Assembly: GCA_001939145.1 (NCBI GenBank)
Contig: LSRX01000427.1
Span: 175,966 to 239,965, forward strand
DNA: 64,000 bases
Source of the DNA: Symbiodinium microadriaticum
Lineage: Eukaryota > Sar > Dinophyceae > Suessiales > Symbiodiniaceae
Direction of reading: 5' to 3'
Translations under genes and position numbers: made by a program
The notes under the pieces: generated by a model
What the model was told of the DNA's origin: nothing
Seen by the model: only the letters and a program-made list of their open reading frames with translations
Database searches by the model: none
Part shown: positions 1 to 11,100 of the stretch, piece after piece
Position numbering within the stretch: the stretch's first letter is position 1
Layout: every line of letters starts with the position of its first letter

Positions 1-3000
1 CTGCCTCCGCTCCAGCCACGCGATACACACACAGCGACGAGATCTGTGGATTTCGCGTACTCCACCAACCACCTTTAGCATCATTTAGCCTGCTCGACTG
101 GGAGCTGCACCCTCGCCAAACAAGGCGCATCGGCACTATTCAGGGTAGAACGACTGCGGATCCTTAGTCATGACGGGGAAGGGAAGATTGAATTCGTTTC
201 ATACTTGAGGTCTACCTGGTACCTACGAACAGTCCATCATAAGTGGTCCAATTTCACTTGTCAGCATCGGGTGGAAAATTTCCAGGAACTCGCGAGGGTG
301 AGTCCGCAGTAGTCACGGTTCCGCTGACAAACTCGCTTGAATGGCTCATGGCCTATTGACAGGCTTGAGTATGGCCTGGCCCCAAAATCCCCACAAGACG
401 TTCCGATGCAAAACCACTCGCTTCATACGACTTCATACGTCAAGGTGACACTGCTTGGACCCGCACGGAACGCGCGAGCAAGCCAGCAAAGCCTCAGGAA
501 AGTAAAGTGCAACGCACAAACCTTATCAACACACACGAGGCGGTGGTGCCTTTTGGTTTGGCCCCAGAAGCCGGATATGATTCAATTTCGCTGTCTGCAA
601 GGACCATCTTAACGGTTTAGAATCTGTATGTCGCCTACACAATTGTCAGGGTTCCTCTGACGCAAGCGTTGTGGATCTTGCGTGGGAAGTATGCGAGTCT
701 AGAGATGCCACCTTAAAGTGCTCACATTTCATGGTCTCTGCTTCGGTGGGCGCAATCCAGGCTGTCGAGCCTGGATTGCACCTCTCCTACAAGTTTCAGA
801 ATGAGTTCACCGCAAACTCACGCTGCCCTTCTGTTCACGAAGTCTGCGACTTCAAGTCCAAGTGACCGCGGTACGCTTGCGTGCTCGGGAGCCCAGTTGA
901 TGCCTGCGACATTTCCTGGCACAACAGGGTCTGGCATGCTTGTAGCTGAAATGTCGAAAAGCGAAAGAAAGAGGGACTCAAACACATAGATATACCGAGA
1001 CACAATGACCAGGCACACAGTTCAAAAGGGTTTGGCAGACAGATAGGCCAGGTTAACAGGCAGACTAATCCATTTTGCCTAAAGGTTACTTATCTAAGAT
1101 ATCTAGGGATTCATGCGGTGGTGCAGCAAGTGCATACACCCTCATGACTCACAATCGTGATCGCAAAGAGCCAAGTTCAGTTGATGCCCATGTCCTTTTC
1201 GACATGGAGCTGTAGGACAGCATTCTGCAAGTGAGTTTTTTGAGAAGCAAAACCCAAGAGGAGAGCCTCCAAAGTGGCCGGGCCACTACGTGCTCATTCG
1301 CAATATGATCAAGCAGCTGAGCAGAAGATTCCCGAGCCTGGCAGTGTTCGCTCGCCCATCGCTGCGGAGTTGCCTGCAATCAAAACGCCGCTTTCCCGCA
1401 AAGGCTGGGGTATTGAAACTGCCTGGATGTAGAGCGGGCTGCATGGATCGTCGCGGCGGGTTGCAAACCTCCGCGCTCTGGCGCTGATTCGAGGACCGCA
1501 TAATTCCAGTTATGGGATGTTATAGGGTTCGTACATTAGAGTGCCACGACCGATCAAGACAAGACAAGGTTGACTGGAACATGTGATAAATATGGCTGAA
1601 GCAATTTACGTTGAACTTTTGTCCAAGCACCTCAGCGCACCGAGCGATCTAGAGATGTGCTGTCATGGTTCTTTCTTGGCTGGTATCTGGATCTCGACTC
1701 ATGGATTGGCACGTTTTGCAGGTAGTTGGGGCTGAAACAGGAGCATCCCTTTATGCTGTTGCGTTTCCCAGCATTTGGGGCTTTGGGCTGCGCCGTCTCA
1801 CTAGACTCACATGGTCCGGCAACGGCAGGTTCCACGTACAGGCTTGAGCGACCAAGAACTCAGCTGTAACTGTCCGATGCATTATTACAGTACTGAACCA
1901 CTCCTTGTAACATGGCTGCTGACTTGCCCCCAAGCAGATCGATGTGTCCGGACAACGGGCCACGCCAAAGTCATTCTGGGCATCGGGAAAGACACAAGAT
2001 GGAGTGCTCCCCAGAGCGGACCCTTCGATTGGTTGAAACGACGATTCGAACTTCCAGCTTGACACTATGTCACTATGTACGGCAACAGCACAAGTCAACA
2101 AATGGTTGGGCACCGTGCTCGCCGGACTCACTCCAGGTAGGTGTCGCCTGATCTGTGCTTGATTTGCGACACGCCAATGTAGAGTTAAAGAAGACTGTGG
2201 CATGTGTTGTCCCAGGTAGTATAGGTGCCGACAAGTTTTGGTTGAGAGAACCAGATTTAAACAGCTTGCCGAGGCTTCCAGGGGTCCAGGAATGGGTGCA
2301 AAAAAGGGGAAGCATGCGGAGAATCTGAGTGTGCCCGCAATGAACGTGCCGGCCGGCGTCTGCACAGGGGAGCTTCCGCAACGATCGCCCGGAAGGCCTC
2401 AGCATCGCGGCAGACCCGCAACCCGGCACGAATTTACGCCACAGACATTGGCAAATGAATGCTGGTTTTCTATGTTTCCCAGGACACGTCGAGAATTGTC
2501 CATGTGCCCGGCTGCCGTTGAAGGTACGAGCACGGTTGCTCAGATGGCCATCGTCCTCAGCAGAGCAAGAATCTGCTTGCACATGCACAGTACGGTGTCA
2601 GGACTGCTACAAAATGGCCGAGACGGAGAAACTTAAAAATCCGAAGTGATTTCGAGCTCTTCCGAGCCGCCAGGGCTTTCCAAAGCCCTGCTGAGAGCAA
2701 CACGGCAACCGTCCACCCTTTCAGTCCCCAACAGTACAACAAAGCCTTCGGCGCTGCACATGCCACAAGCTGGCTTGCCCTTGCAGCCAAAATTGTCAAG
2801 CCAACTGCGAGAAGCCACCGGACCATGTGGAGCAGGAAATCTGAGCGGTTTGGAAAACTAAGCTCCCTGCATCAGGCTGAACTGCCTCAGTTGCACATGC
2901 GAAGTCAAACTGGGCCTGCAAGTGAAGTCTGAACAATACAGAGGACAAACCGGGTTGGCTGGCAGGTGCTAAAGAAGAAAGCCTCTGTATTTGAAATGTC

Positions 3001-3455
3001 CTCTGCATCCGTCCAGATCTGTCCAGGCTATCAGTGCCCAGGTCCCAGCGACCCACCAACTTCCATCAATTTGTCAAGCAGCGAGGCTCCGTGGAGGCCA
3101 GGCTGTGCCAGGAAAGTGGCCGAGACCCGCGAGGCCAGGAACGCCATGCACGCCGTGCATGCCATAAGCCTCCAAAACATTCCAAAACCCCTAGTCAAAC
3201 TGGGAAAGTCAAACATGTCTTGCACTGCCTTGCACCTGCACCGTCCGGTGCTCTCAGCCCCTTGTTTCTGACAATCGTTGAGCTGCTTCCACTATGGGGT
3301 TTATGGATGTTTAAGGAAGGGTCCATGAATCCATATCTCATATGACTCATACCCCTGTACATGCGCATGTTCGGTTGTTTGTCATGAAAAAAGCAAGGCG
3401 AACAAAAGGGCCGCAGGTAACCGCCGCTTGTGTGCTCACCAAATCCAACACGGAT
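1..3455. other. Unassigned sequence, no recognisable gene
   Basis: No frame in this stretch exceeds about 204 codons and none shows a family motif I recognise. The longest frames overlap on the minus strand at 1751-2365 and 2073-2588. They are Cys-, His- and Ser-rich and read like non-coding sequence. I see no simple repeat apart from the hairpin at 752-779. Confidence 0.6.
752..779. repeat. Perfect 12-bp inverted repeat with a 4-nt loop
   Basis: GCAATCCAGGCT is followed by GTCG and then its exact reverse complement AGCCTGGATTGC. The 12-bp arms match perfectly, and pairing stops at the next base on each side. No T-run follows, and nothing nearby suggests a gene that it could terminate. Confidence 0.85.
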
Positions 3456-4208
3456 TCACACGATTGAATGAGCTCTCTTCTTCTTTTCCGTCTCCGTCGC
3501 GGAGCAGGGAACGACCGCCACTCCTCCCGGCCCTATTGTCACTTGCCCCCTGAGGCCGGGACTTGCCTTAGGTTTTCGTTCTTGGCTCTGCATGATGATT
3601 TGTTTGAGAGTTGTGACAGACGGAGCTCTGCCAAACGAGAAGGCAGGGACAAAGGCTGTTGGAACATCATTTGACATTGAGATTCGGATGTTGACTGCAC
3701 TGGCTTCTGCGTTGAACATGTGGCTCCTGTGCCTAAGCTCGAGCCCTCCTCCAGCCAACGACGGGGCTTCCCATGTTGCCACCCCTGCAACATCCCGCAA
3801 ATGCGTCTGTGTCCAGCAGCTCCATGTCTTCTTGCAGGGAACCCACCGCAAGCATTTCGAACATCCGGTTGTCTTACGTACCCGGCTCTCCAAATGATAA
3901 TGCAGGCACCATGCAAAGGCAACGCGGGGCCAACATGTTCTGCCACCGACGAAGGGGGAAATTGTGAAGTACATGCGAGTAGGACGCTGCTGAGGTCGGT
4001 CGGTCGTATGACCGACTTCGGACGACCTGGGCCTTAGGACCGACATCGTTGAGCAAACTGAGAGGTGAGAAATCCTTAGACACACATTTCGGGCGACCTT
4101 GACTACTTCGTGGGATTGCTTTCGACGCATCATTGACTCTGGGGCTTTGCAGCTCCAAGTCAAGTGGCGAAGGTGCTTCTGAACGTGTCGCTTGCAGGAC
4201 TTCAGCAA
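3456..4208 (-). CDS. Unrecognised long open frame, 250 codons
   Basis: This minus-strand frame is open for 250 codons, longer than the roughly 180 codons I would expect by chance in a window of this size. All three minus-strand frames are unusually open between about 3874 and 4208, so low stop density rather than selection may explain part of it. The predicted protein is rich in Cys, Trp and Arg, has no clear transmembrane segment, and ends in a lysine-rich tail. I recognise no domain. It could be a decayed exon or retroelement fragment, and lies beside coding-like minus-strand sequence at 4373-5851. The start is simply the first possible initiator after a stop. Confidence 0.2.
   Translation of the reverse strand: MLKSCKRHVQKHLRHLTWSCKAPESMMRRKQSHEVVKVARNVCLRISHLSVCSTMSVLRPRSSEVGHTTDRPQQRPTRMYFTISPFVGGRTCWPRVAFAWCLHYHLESRVRKTTGCSKCLRWVPCKKTWSCWTQTHLRDVAGVATWEAPSLAGGGLELRHRSHMFNAEASAVNIRISMSNDVPTAFVPAFSFGRAPSVTTLKQIIMQSQERKPKASPGLRGQVTIGPGGVAVVPCSATETEKKKRAHSIV
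3999..4016. repeat. Small hairpin, 7-bp perfect arms
   Basis: GTCGGTC, the loop GTAT and GACCGAC form a perfect stem. It sits in a run of CGGTC/GACCG words from about 3994 to 4046. It may be chance or a small regulatory structure. Confidence 0.5.
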
Positions 4209-4372
4209 CTAAGCCGGTAATCTTTTTCTCTTTGCGAACGTGTTTGCCTAACACTACAACCACGCTTAACGTCCTCTGCGAACTGAGGTTACCTCCTTTC
4301 AACTCGAAGGCAACCAGGAAGATCCAGTCGCAGCTTCCGTACTGGAATAGCACGTGGCTCCGCTATGGCTGA

Positions 4373-5851
4373 GTTCTGCCGTCATGTTGCAACCCCCATT
4401 ACAGGGCCACTCCCTCGCTTGAGGCGGTGCGGGGGCTGGGGCCTCAAAAGCAACTCAGCTACTGCTTTAAAGCCGACGCTTTCGATTCTTCCGAGGGACT
4501 CCGGGCCCCAGGGCCGTCTGTCCGGCGGCGCTGTTGCCCAAGCGGTGCCCCCATTTCATTTCCCTAAACACACTTTTCGATTCCCCATGCTAGGAATACT
4601 AGGATTGTCGTTTGCGTTTGGGGATGGCGCGGCACCCCGTCCTAAAACACGACGTCAACGACAACTTACCCTTACCAAAGTCGCCCGGCTGCTTGTCACT
4701 TGTTTTCCCCGATTTGCGCGGTGGCACACGAGGGGATCCTTTTGCCTCCATGGGCAGGTGGAGGTGGCTACTTCTTCTTGTCCATCCCTTGTGCCAATGA
4801 AGTCAGTTTTGCGATCTTGTCGGCCCTGCCATAGTCACGACGTTTCCCTTCTGATTACCAACCCCTTCCTAGCTTGTGGGTGTGCACATTGGGATCCTCA
4901 GCGCATGTTGGTGAATCTGCATATCCATTCCGTCTGGCGATGGCTAGCTGGTTCTGCGGGTATCTGCAACTGCCGTTCAGCCATGTTTAGCCGATGTAGA
5001 CCCTACTCAGGGGCGACTCCTTCCACTTGCTTTCGATGGCTTTCGACTGGAACGCTTCCGCTTGGGGACTAGAATCTAAAAGCCATCTCCACCTGCCGAA
5101 CAGGGGGCTTCGGAGACACAGCGGCGGAGGCCACTTCCTTCCTCCTTTGCTTGCACAGCCTTCGTCTTCTTCAACTCACTTCTGGTGTGGAGCCCTTCCG
5201 CGTCAGTGATTTCTTGTGCTTCCTTCTTGCTGTTTCGGTTGTTTTTGTTTTTCGGCATCCTTTTCTTCACAGCTTTGGCTTGCCACTCACGGCCCTGCTT
5301 TTGTTTCCACCTTTCCTGCTTTTGTGGTCAAGCAGTTGTCTGCCTCCCTGTCGTGCCTGGCGTGGTGGCTTGGTCCCAACTGAATCCAACTGATGGCGCA
5401 TGCGTTGGCATTCCTTGGCACTGCTGCTGCTGAACCTCCTCGGCCGCTGTTAGTGGTGCTGGGGCGTCCCCTGCTGTTGTGGTAAAGACGCATCAGTAGG
5501 ATCAGCGGCATTTTGAATTGCAAACTTCGGAGCCGAAAAATGTGCCGGTGCAAATGGCAGGACCTCGCTGAACAGGAAACTCAAAGGTGTTGCGCACTCG
5601 CTTTCTGCTTCTCCAGCACAGCTTCGGACATTGCAATAGGGAGGACTTCAAAGGATTCGGGGAGACATCTTTCGCGAAGGAGCGGCCGTAGAAGCCATTT
5701 CGTCCCTCATCAGAAACCTCTGCTCTTTCTCTCGATCCCTGTTTCCCCGAGCCTCGCGTCTTTCCTGTGCGACGTGCCCCATGCTTTCGTTGAACGTGCG
5801 GGGCAAGCGCCTCGAAAACTCAGGATCGAAACTGTGACGCTTTCCTAGCAC
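4373..5851 (-). pseudogene. Possible decayed coding region, basic and glutamine-rich
   Basis: Read on the minus strand, several broken frames have a composition unlike random sequence. Positions 5851-5648 read as an Arg/Glu-rich stretch, and 5270-5076 as a Lys/Arg/Glu-rich stretch with runs such as KKRMPKNKNNRNSKKEAQE. Between and after them stops interrupt the frame repeatedly. Basic, low-complexity stretches like this occur in gag-like regions of retroelements, but I see no zinc knuckle, protease, integrase or reverse transcriptase motif. The opposite strand carries a 235-codon frame at 4365-5072 that is Cys/Ser/Arg-rich and looks like the shadow of the minus-strand reading. Calling it a retroelement relic is inference. 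Confidence 0.2.
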
Positions 5852-7366
5852 AACTGCAGAACCAACGTCCCTTGCTGCGCTCTCTAGATCTCAAACACTC
5901 TCAGATCTCAAGTCTGGACAGCAGGGGCTTGGACTGCTGTAGCAGCAGCTGCCCAGGCAAGTAACTGCTTCCTCGTCCGCCGCGGAACCTAGGAGCAAGT
6001 CCGCGAGAGAGCTGCTCATTCGGAATGTGACTGAGATCTGCGGAGGCTCTTGCACATGCAGCATCTCCCAAGGGTCCCAAGGCACAAGCTCGCCGAAGGA
6101 GTGCAGCTTCCGGTTAGTTGGTAGCTCCGTTTCCTCAATCATGGTCTCATGACCAACTCTTCAAGATATTCTTTAAGACTGGCAGTGATCCAAACGATCC
6201 GGACTGCCGCCAGCGAATAAGTACAGTCAGGTAAGACACATTTTCGCGAGTCATGTGAACTGTCGCAGGCACTCGGGACGCTGATTCTCGTCATGTGATG
6301 GCAAGTCTTTTTGCACGGGCATCAGTCTGCCGGCAATGGCCCTGACACTCTCACTGCATACCACCCTGCGGCGGCCAAGCGTGGCCTGCCAGACGACGTG
6401 CAGAGCTGCGATCATGTGTAGACGGAACATGTGCCCTGCTACAGCAGGGAGCTACAAACAGGGTCAGAGCAAAGTTGCAGAAATGCCGGGACAGTGTGCC
6501 AAAGCACTACGAAATACTACGAAAGACAAGCGGCGTCTCTTCGGTCTCGCCGTTTGTGAGGACTCCTAGCTCCGGCCAGAGCACTGAGAGGTTGCAAGGT
6601 ACATGCGGCATGCGACTGAGGCTCGTGACTCCTCCCGCGATAAATCGGGTTCTGGGGCCCGTTTTCTTCTGCAAGCGAAACTGTAGGTCGAATCCCATCC
6701 CGAATCCAGCCCCCTGTTGGTCAGAGTGTCCGTCTTCTGGAGGGAACTCGAGGCTTGCGCCGAAAAGGTGAAAGACCTGAGATGCTTCACATCGGGACTT
6801 CACGGACACAGTTGGCCAAACCATTTGGCATCACAATTGCATGGACAATGTAATTGATTTCTTATCGGCAACGATGGCTCAGCCTGCGCAGTGGATTTGT
6901 TCAAATCATTTTTCTGCATCTTGGTCGCATCATCTGCGCTTCCGAGAAGACGTAGAGGACAGTCAAAGTATCTCAGCTTCAACCGCGAGAGGCTTGTTGT
7001 GCAGTAATCATTTTATGAACATCTTGGAAGGCTGCTATTCTTGTTGAGTATTGAAGCTGCTTTGTGCACCATTCGTGCGGCAGATAGTCAGCGAAGCTTG
7101 GCTTGGACATGCTTCATAAGACGGGAAGAAAGAAAACTGCATTGGGTCCCATGTCTGAAGCACGAGAATCGAGACTGGTGCAAAATCTATGGGACGTCGC
7201 CTCAAGACTTGATGTAGTACGAAGTGTCGGCTTCTTGTCGGCCCTCTGTGTGAGAAAGTCTCTTTATCTGCGTTAACATATTTTGCACTGCGAGTGACCG
7301 ATGTGTTGCAGGAAGTAGTTGAAAACTCTGAATGCGTCTCTGCCATCAAGACTTTTTCCAGTTTGT
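5852..7366. other. Unassigned sequence
   Basis: Only short overlapping frames occur here, all under 150 codons, with no motif that I recognise. No simple repeat or strong inverted repeat is visible. Confidence 0.55.
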
Positions 7367-8164
7367 TCATGTGTCCAAAATACTGATTTTTCGGCATCCA
7401 CGCCTTTGAATTTCCACAGGCGGGCCAGCCTCCCCCATGTGGGGGCAGTCTGCAAAGGGTGTACATGGCAGGACGTCAGGATACGGCAAGTGCGTACGCA
7501 GGCGCGAGCGCGCCTTTGCACAGTGTACGGATGTTTGGGTGACGAGTTCACGAAAATGCAGAAAAGGAGGAAAAGCAACACAGGCAATGCCGCTGACCAG
7601 CATTTGCCACTTCGGAGAGATCTGAGCTCGCGAATGCTCAGGACATCCGTGCCCAGAACGGCACAGAATAGTTTCTGAGCAGGCCCCAAACTCAAGAGAC
7701 CTGAGAAAACCCTTGCTTGTCTGGCGACTCTGCACTGTAGCCAAGCCAAGGAACTCGGCGCTGCGGTCGGGCTGCGCACCCTGATGAGACAAAGGGTAAA
7801 CACCATTGAAGCAGAAGGCATTAGGTCTGATCCACGGGCACTGAGATCCACTAGATGCAAAAACCAGGTAACCAGATGAAGAAATGGTTTCGACGCATCG
7901 GTCGAAACACATATAAGGCACCTTGTCGGCCACCAAGATACGCTTCACGGCGAAGGCCAGGCCCGCGCCGGCCACCGCCTTGGGGGAAATGCAGTCGAAA
8001 CCCTGGCTTTCTTTGTGCTCCAGCCAAGCAACACTGGCGTGAGACCCAAGTGGCCTGCCGCCAAGGTGCGCCCACAGCGCTGAGAGAGCCGCACACCACC
8101 AAGCCTCCAGCCACAGAGCCGGCACCCAGGGCCTTGTCGGAGTAAGAACTACTGAGTTCAGCAA
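7367..8164 (-). CDS. Unrecognised long open frame, 265 codons
   Basis: At 265 codons this is one of the longest frames in the window. The first third (about residues 1-100) is Trp/Ala/Leu-rich and alternates hydrophobic and basic residues plausibly for a protein. The last third turns Cys/Arg-rich and looks less coding-like, so only the 7850-8164 part may be real. A second minus-strand frame at 7273-7860 overlaps the distal half. I see no signal peptide, membrane helix or catalytic motif. A long exon continuing beyond one or both ends is possible, but I found no convincing splice context. Function unknown. Confidence 0.22.
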   Translation of the reverse strand: MLNSVVLTPTRPWVPALWLEAWWCAALSALWAHLGGRPLGSHASVAWLEHKESQGFDCISPKAVAGAGLAFAVKRILVADKVPYMCFDRCVETISSSGYLVFASSGSQCPWIRPNAFCFNGVYPLSHQGAQPDRSAEFLGLATVQSRQTSKGFLRSLEFGACSETILCRSGHGCPEHSRAQISPKWQMLVSGIACVAFPPFLHFRELVTQTSVHCAKARSRLRTHLPYPDVLPCTPFADCPHMGEAGPPVEIQRRGCRKISILDT

Positions 8165-11100
8165 CTAGATTAAGTAGACATCACTGGCAGAATGTGTGGA
8201 ACAGCTAGAGTTAGCACCTCGTCAGATGGACACAGAATCAAAGGCTGCTGACCCCAAAGGCTGAAGCATGTTGAAACCATTTCGCAGATCTCCCAGCACA
8301 CGCTGGACAGGCTGTGCCCGTCTGCCTCAATGCCTAGGCTGGAGGCAGCAGCAGCTGCAACTCCGCTTCCTGTGGAACGGAGTCAGCTACCGTTGCACGA
8401 TGAGCCTGGTGCAACCAAGCAGTCGCCAGCCTGCCAAGCCTCCAGCCCAGCCCCCGGCTGCCTGCTCAAATTGCTTCGACACAATGTATCACTTGGCATG
8501 TAAACCCTCTCCGACTGCATGTGGGACTAAGAGGAGGCGGTTGGCAGCCACGCAGCACGGCAGGCTGTAAGCGCTTACTGCCACAGGCGATATTCTCGCG
8601 ACATCTCGCGACTCAAGACGTTCATGCTTCCAGACCAGATTCTTCAAATTTTCATGCTGCCGTCTTCGATCCAGCTGGGCTAGACAAACAAAACCGTCCT
8701 AAGCAAAGCTGAATGCTGCCCTTGCAACTGTCACGATGTTAAACAAGTTCGAAGGGCCGTAGCCATCGCGGTTGTTGAGTTGCCATCGTCGAGAAGGCTT
8801 CCAGCTATGGCCTGTGACAAGCCGGCAGTCTGAACGTGCGCAGAAACATGTAAAACAGCCTTCCGGCATGCAAACCACAGTGACCTGGCCAACGAAGCCT
8901 CCCAGGTTGGCCCAGCTCGTGCCTGTCGCATAGCAGCAATGCAGCGCTATGCAGCCGGTTCTTGCGTGCACGCCCTCCATCCTGCTTGTGGAGGGATCGC
9001 AAGACAGTGTTATGAAAGGATGTCGAATGTGCACCACTTGCTCGCAACGCAGGTTGTGACTGTGGAAAGCTGAGATCTGAAAGTTGCTGCAGGATCCCAA
9101 CTTCTCTGACTCCTAGGCTGGGCATAAGCCAGCCAACTTTACCCTGCGTCTCGACAGCCGTGATTGGCGGACCTGCTGAAGCAAGCGCGCCAGCGGCCTT
9201 GCCAAGACGCAAGGCCTGGTGTGTAGAGAACTTGCTGCCAGGAGATGGTAACACCATGGCGTTCCAACGTTCCGAACAATTTTGAATACGACTGCAACGG
9301 CTTGTACCCGCGCTTGTCAGGTAATTGGTTCGGTAGCTGGTTCTTTTCGAGGGGTCTGGTAGGGGGTCCATTTTTTTTGGGCTGAGTGGCCAAAAGCTTT
9401 TTGGCTCCCTGCTCTCCCCCTCATACCGCACCTCTGACTCCGGCAAACTCCGCCCCGCCCCGGCGACCGTCCCCCTGAGGCGGCTCTCGCGCTGGCGGTG
9501 AAATCTTAAAATGCTCTCCTAGCACGGCCACGCCATTGCCTCCCTGGCTCTGGCCTGTGGTTTCGCGCGACAGCAGTCGCATTTCGTGGGGGGAGTCCCG
9601 AGATGTAGCCGTAGCCCTGGTCTGGTCTTCCCGTGGTGTCTTTCACTGGTTGGGCCGTCCGGCCCTCCACTGGCAGAAAACGACTCTCCAAAACCAGCGC
9701 TCCATGCGCTCCTTTGCACAAGTTGCCGTGCCTTTTCTCTTATAAATGGCAGAATATTATATCATATTTTCATATTTTTCCCTGATCACAAGCGTGTCCG
9801 AAAGCGGACCTTAACCAGCCGCAATCCTCGCAGGACAACTCGGCCCTGGCGCACAACCTGAGATCCGTCCAGTCCTTGCAAGCCATTACTCTTGCAAGCC
9901 CTTACTCGCAATGCTCGCAGATGAATTACAGCAATCTTTATGTACTAACAACGCAAGGTCACATGGTCACACCGGTTCAACATCTCGGCAACTCTCCTTC
10001 GAATCAACTTCTTGAGCATGCCGGCTGATGGCAGGAATATGCAGTAATTACTTCGACCCCGCGCATCGGAAGCAAGGCCTAGTTCCAGACAAGTAGCCGC
10101 TCCTCCCGCCAAGACCTAGCATCGAAAGCGAACAACATTATTATCATTGTGCAGCTGAGATAGCTGAGAGCCAGCATCTCCACAAACCCTGTTTAATGGA
10201 AACGAAAGTACGTTAACTGAGAAACTTTCATATCGAAGTTTTCGACGCGCCAAGTGACGGCGTCCAGCAGCTGGGGAGGGACAGCGCTGCCTTCCGCCTG
10301 CGAAATTTTGCATCTTGGCTGGGCTGGAGAGTGCGAGCGCAGTGGCAAAGCCAATCGTGTTGGAAAAATTTGAGTCCAGGCATTGGAGAGATCCGTGGGC
10401 TGCTTCAGTGGATATCTGCATGCCTGTATATGCTGTCAGATGTCCAACTGATTCTAAGCGCAGAATGCCTCACAGTCTTGACAGCTTTTGCCCTCGGTTC
10501 AAGACGTTGCCATGACTTCGCCAAAAGCTCAAACTGCCGTTTGCGCACAGCATTGTCTCACAATGAGCTTTTTTAAGCTCCTTTGGAGAAGCATGCCAAT
10601 TTAATTCAAGAAGCAAATAACCTGGGTCACTATCGTCCAGCTTTCTGGGGCTCCTCAGCCCCGGTGGGTTCGCAAGTCTGAGTGCTTCCGGGAAGTCTCG
10701 CGCCGAGCATTCTTGAACAGCAGGTGATGACTGAACCCTACCAGGACATTCATCATCTTGTGTGGAAAATATCTATCGCTGACTCTCTTCGACGCAACTC
10801 AGATCAACTCGAGGACTTGTGTCTGCGCCGCTGGGCTCAGAAGGATCCCACCTGGGTGGACCAGGTTGCAAGCACCTGTTGCAGTATCAGGTTCCATCTA
10901 CTATCTGCGCTAGCATACGAGTCACACGAGCATATAGCTTCACCATGTACATCAGCTCGCAGAAGCCTCCCAAGAAAAGTATGATAAAGAGACTTCCTTC
11001 AGGGCGCCCCGGTCACAAAGAGGAGCGCTGTTTTCCTAGCGTCGCGGCAGTTGCCGTCGTCTTTCTCGTGTCGTCAGTCATGTTGTCATCATTGCTGCTA

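Noticed and set aside
4365..5072. Plus-strand frame of 235 codons
   Set aside because: Rich in Cys, Ser and Arg, and opposite a more protein-like minus-strand reading. Probably its shadow, though both could be chance.
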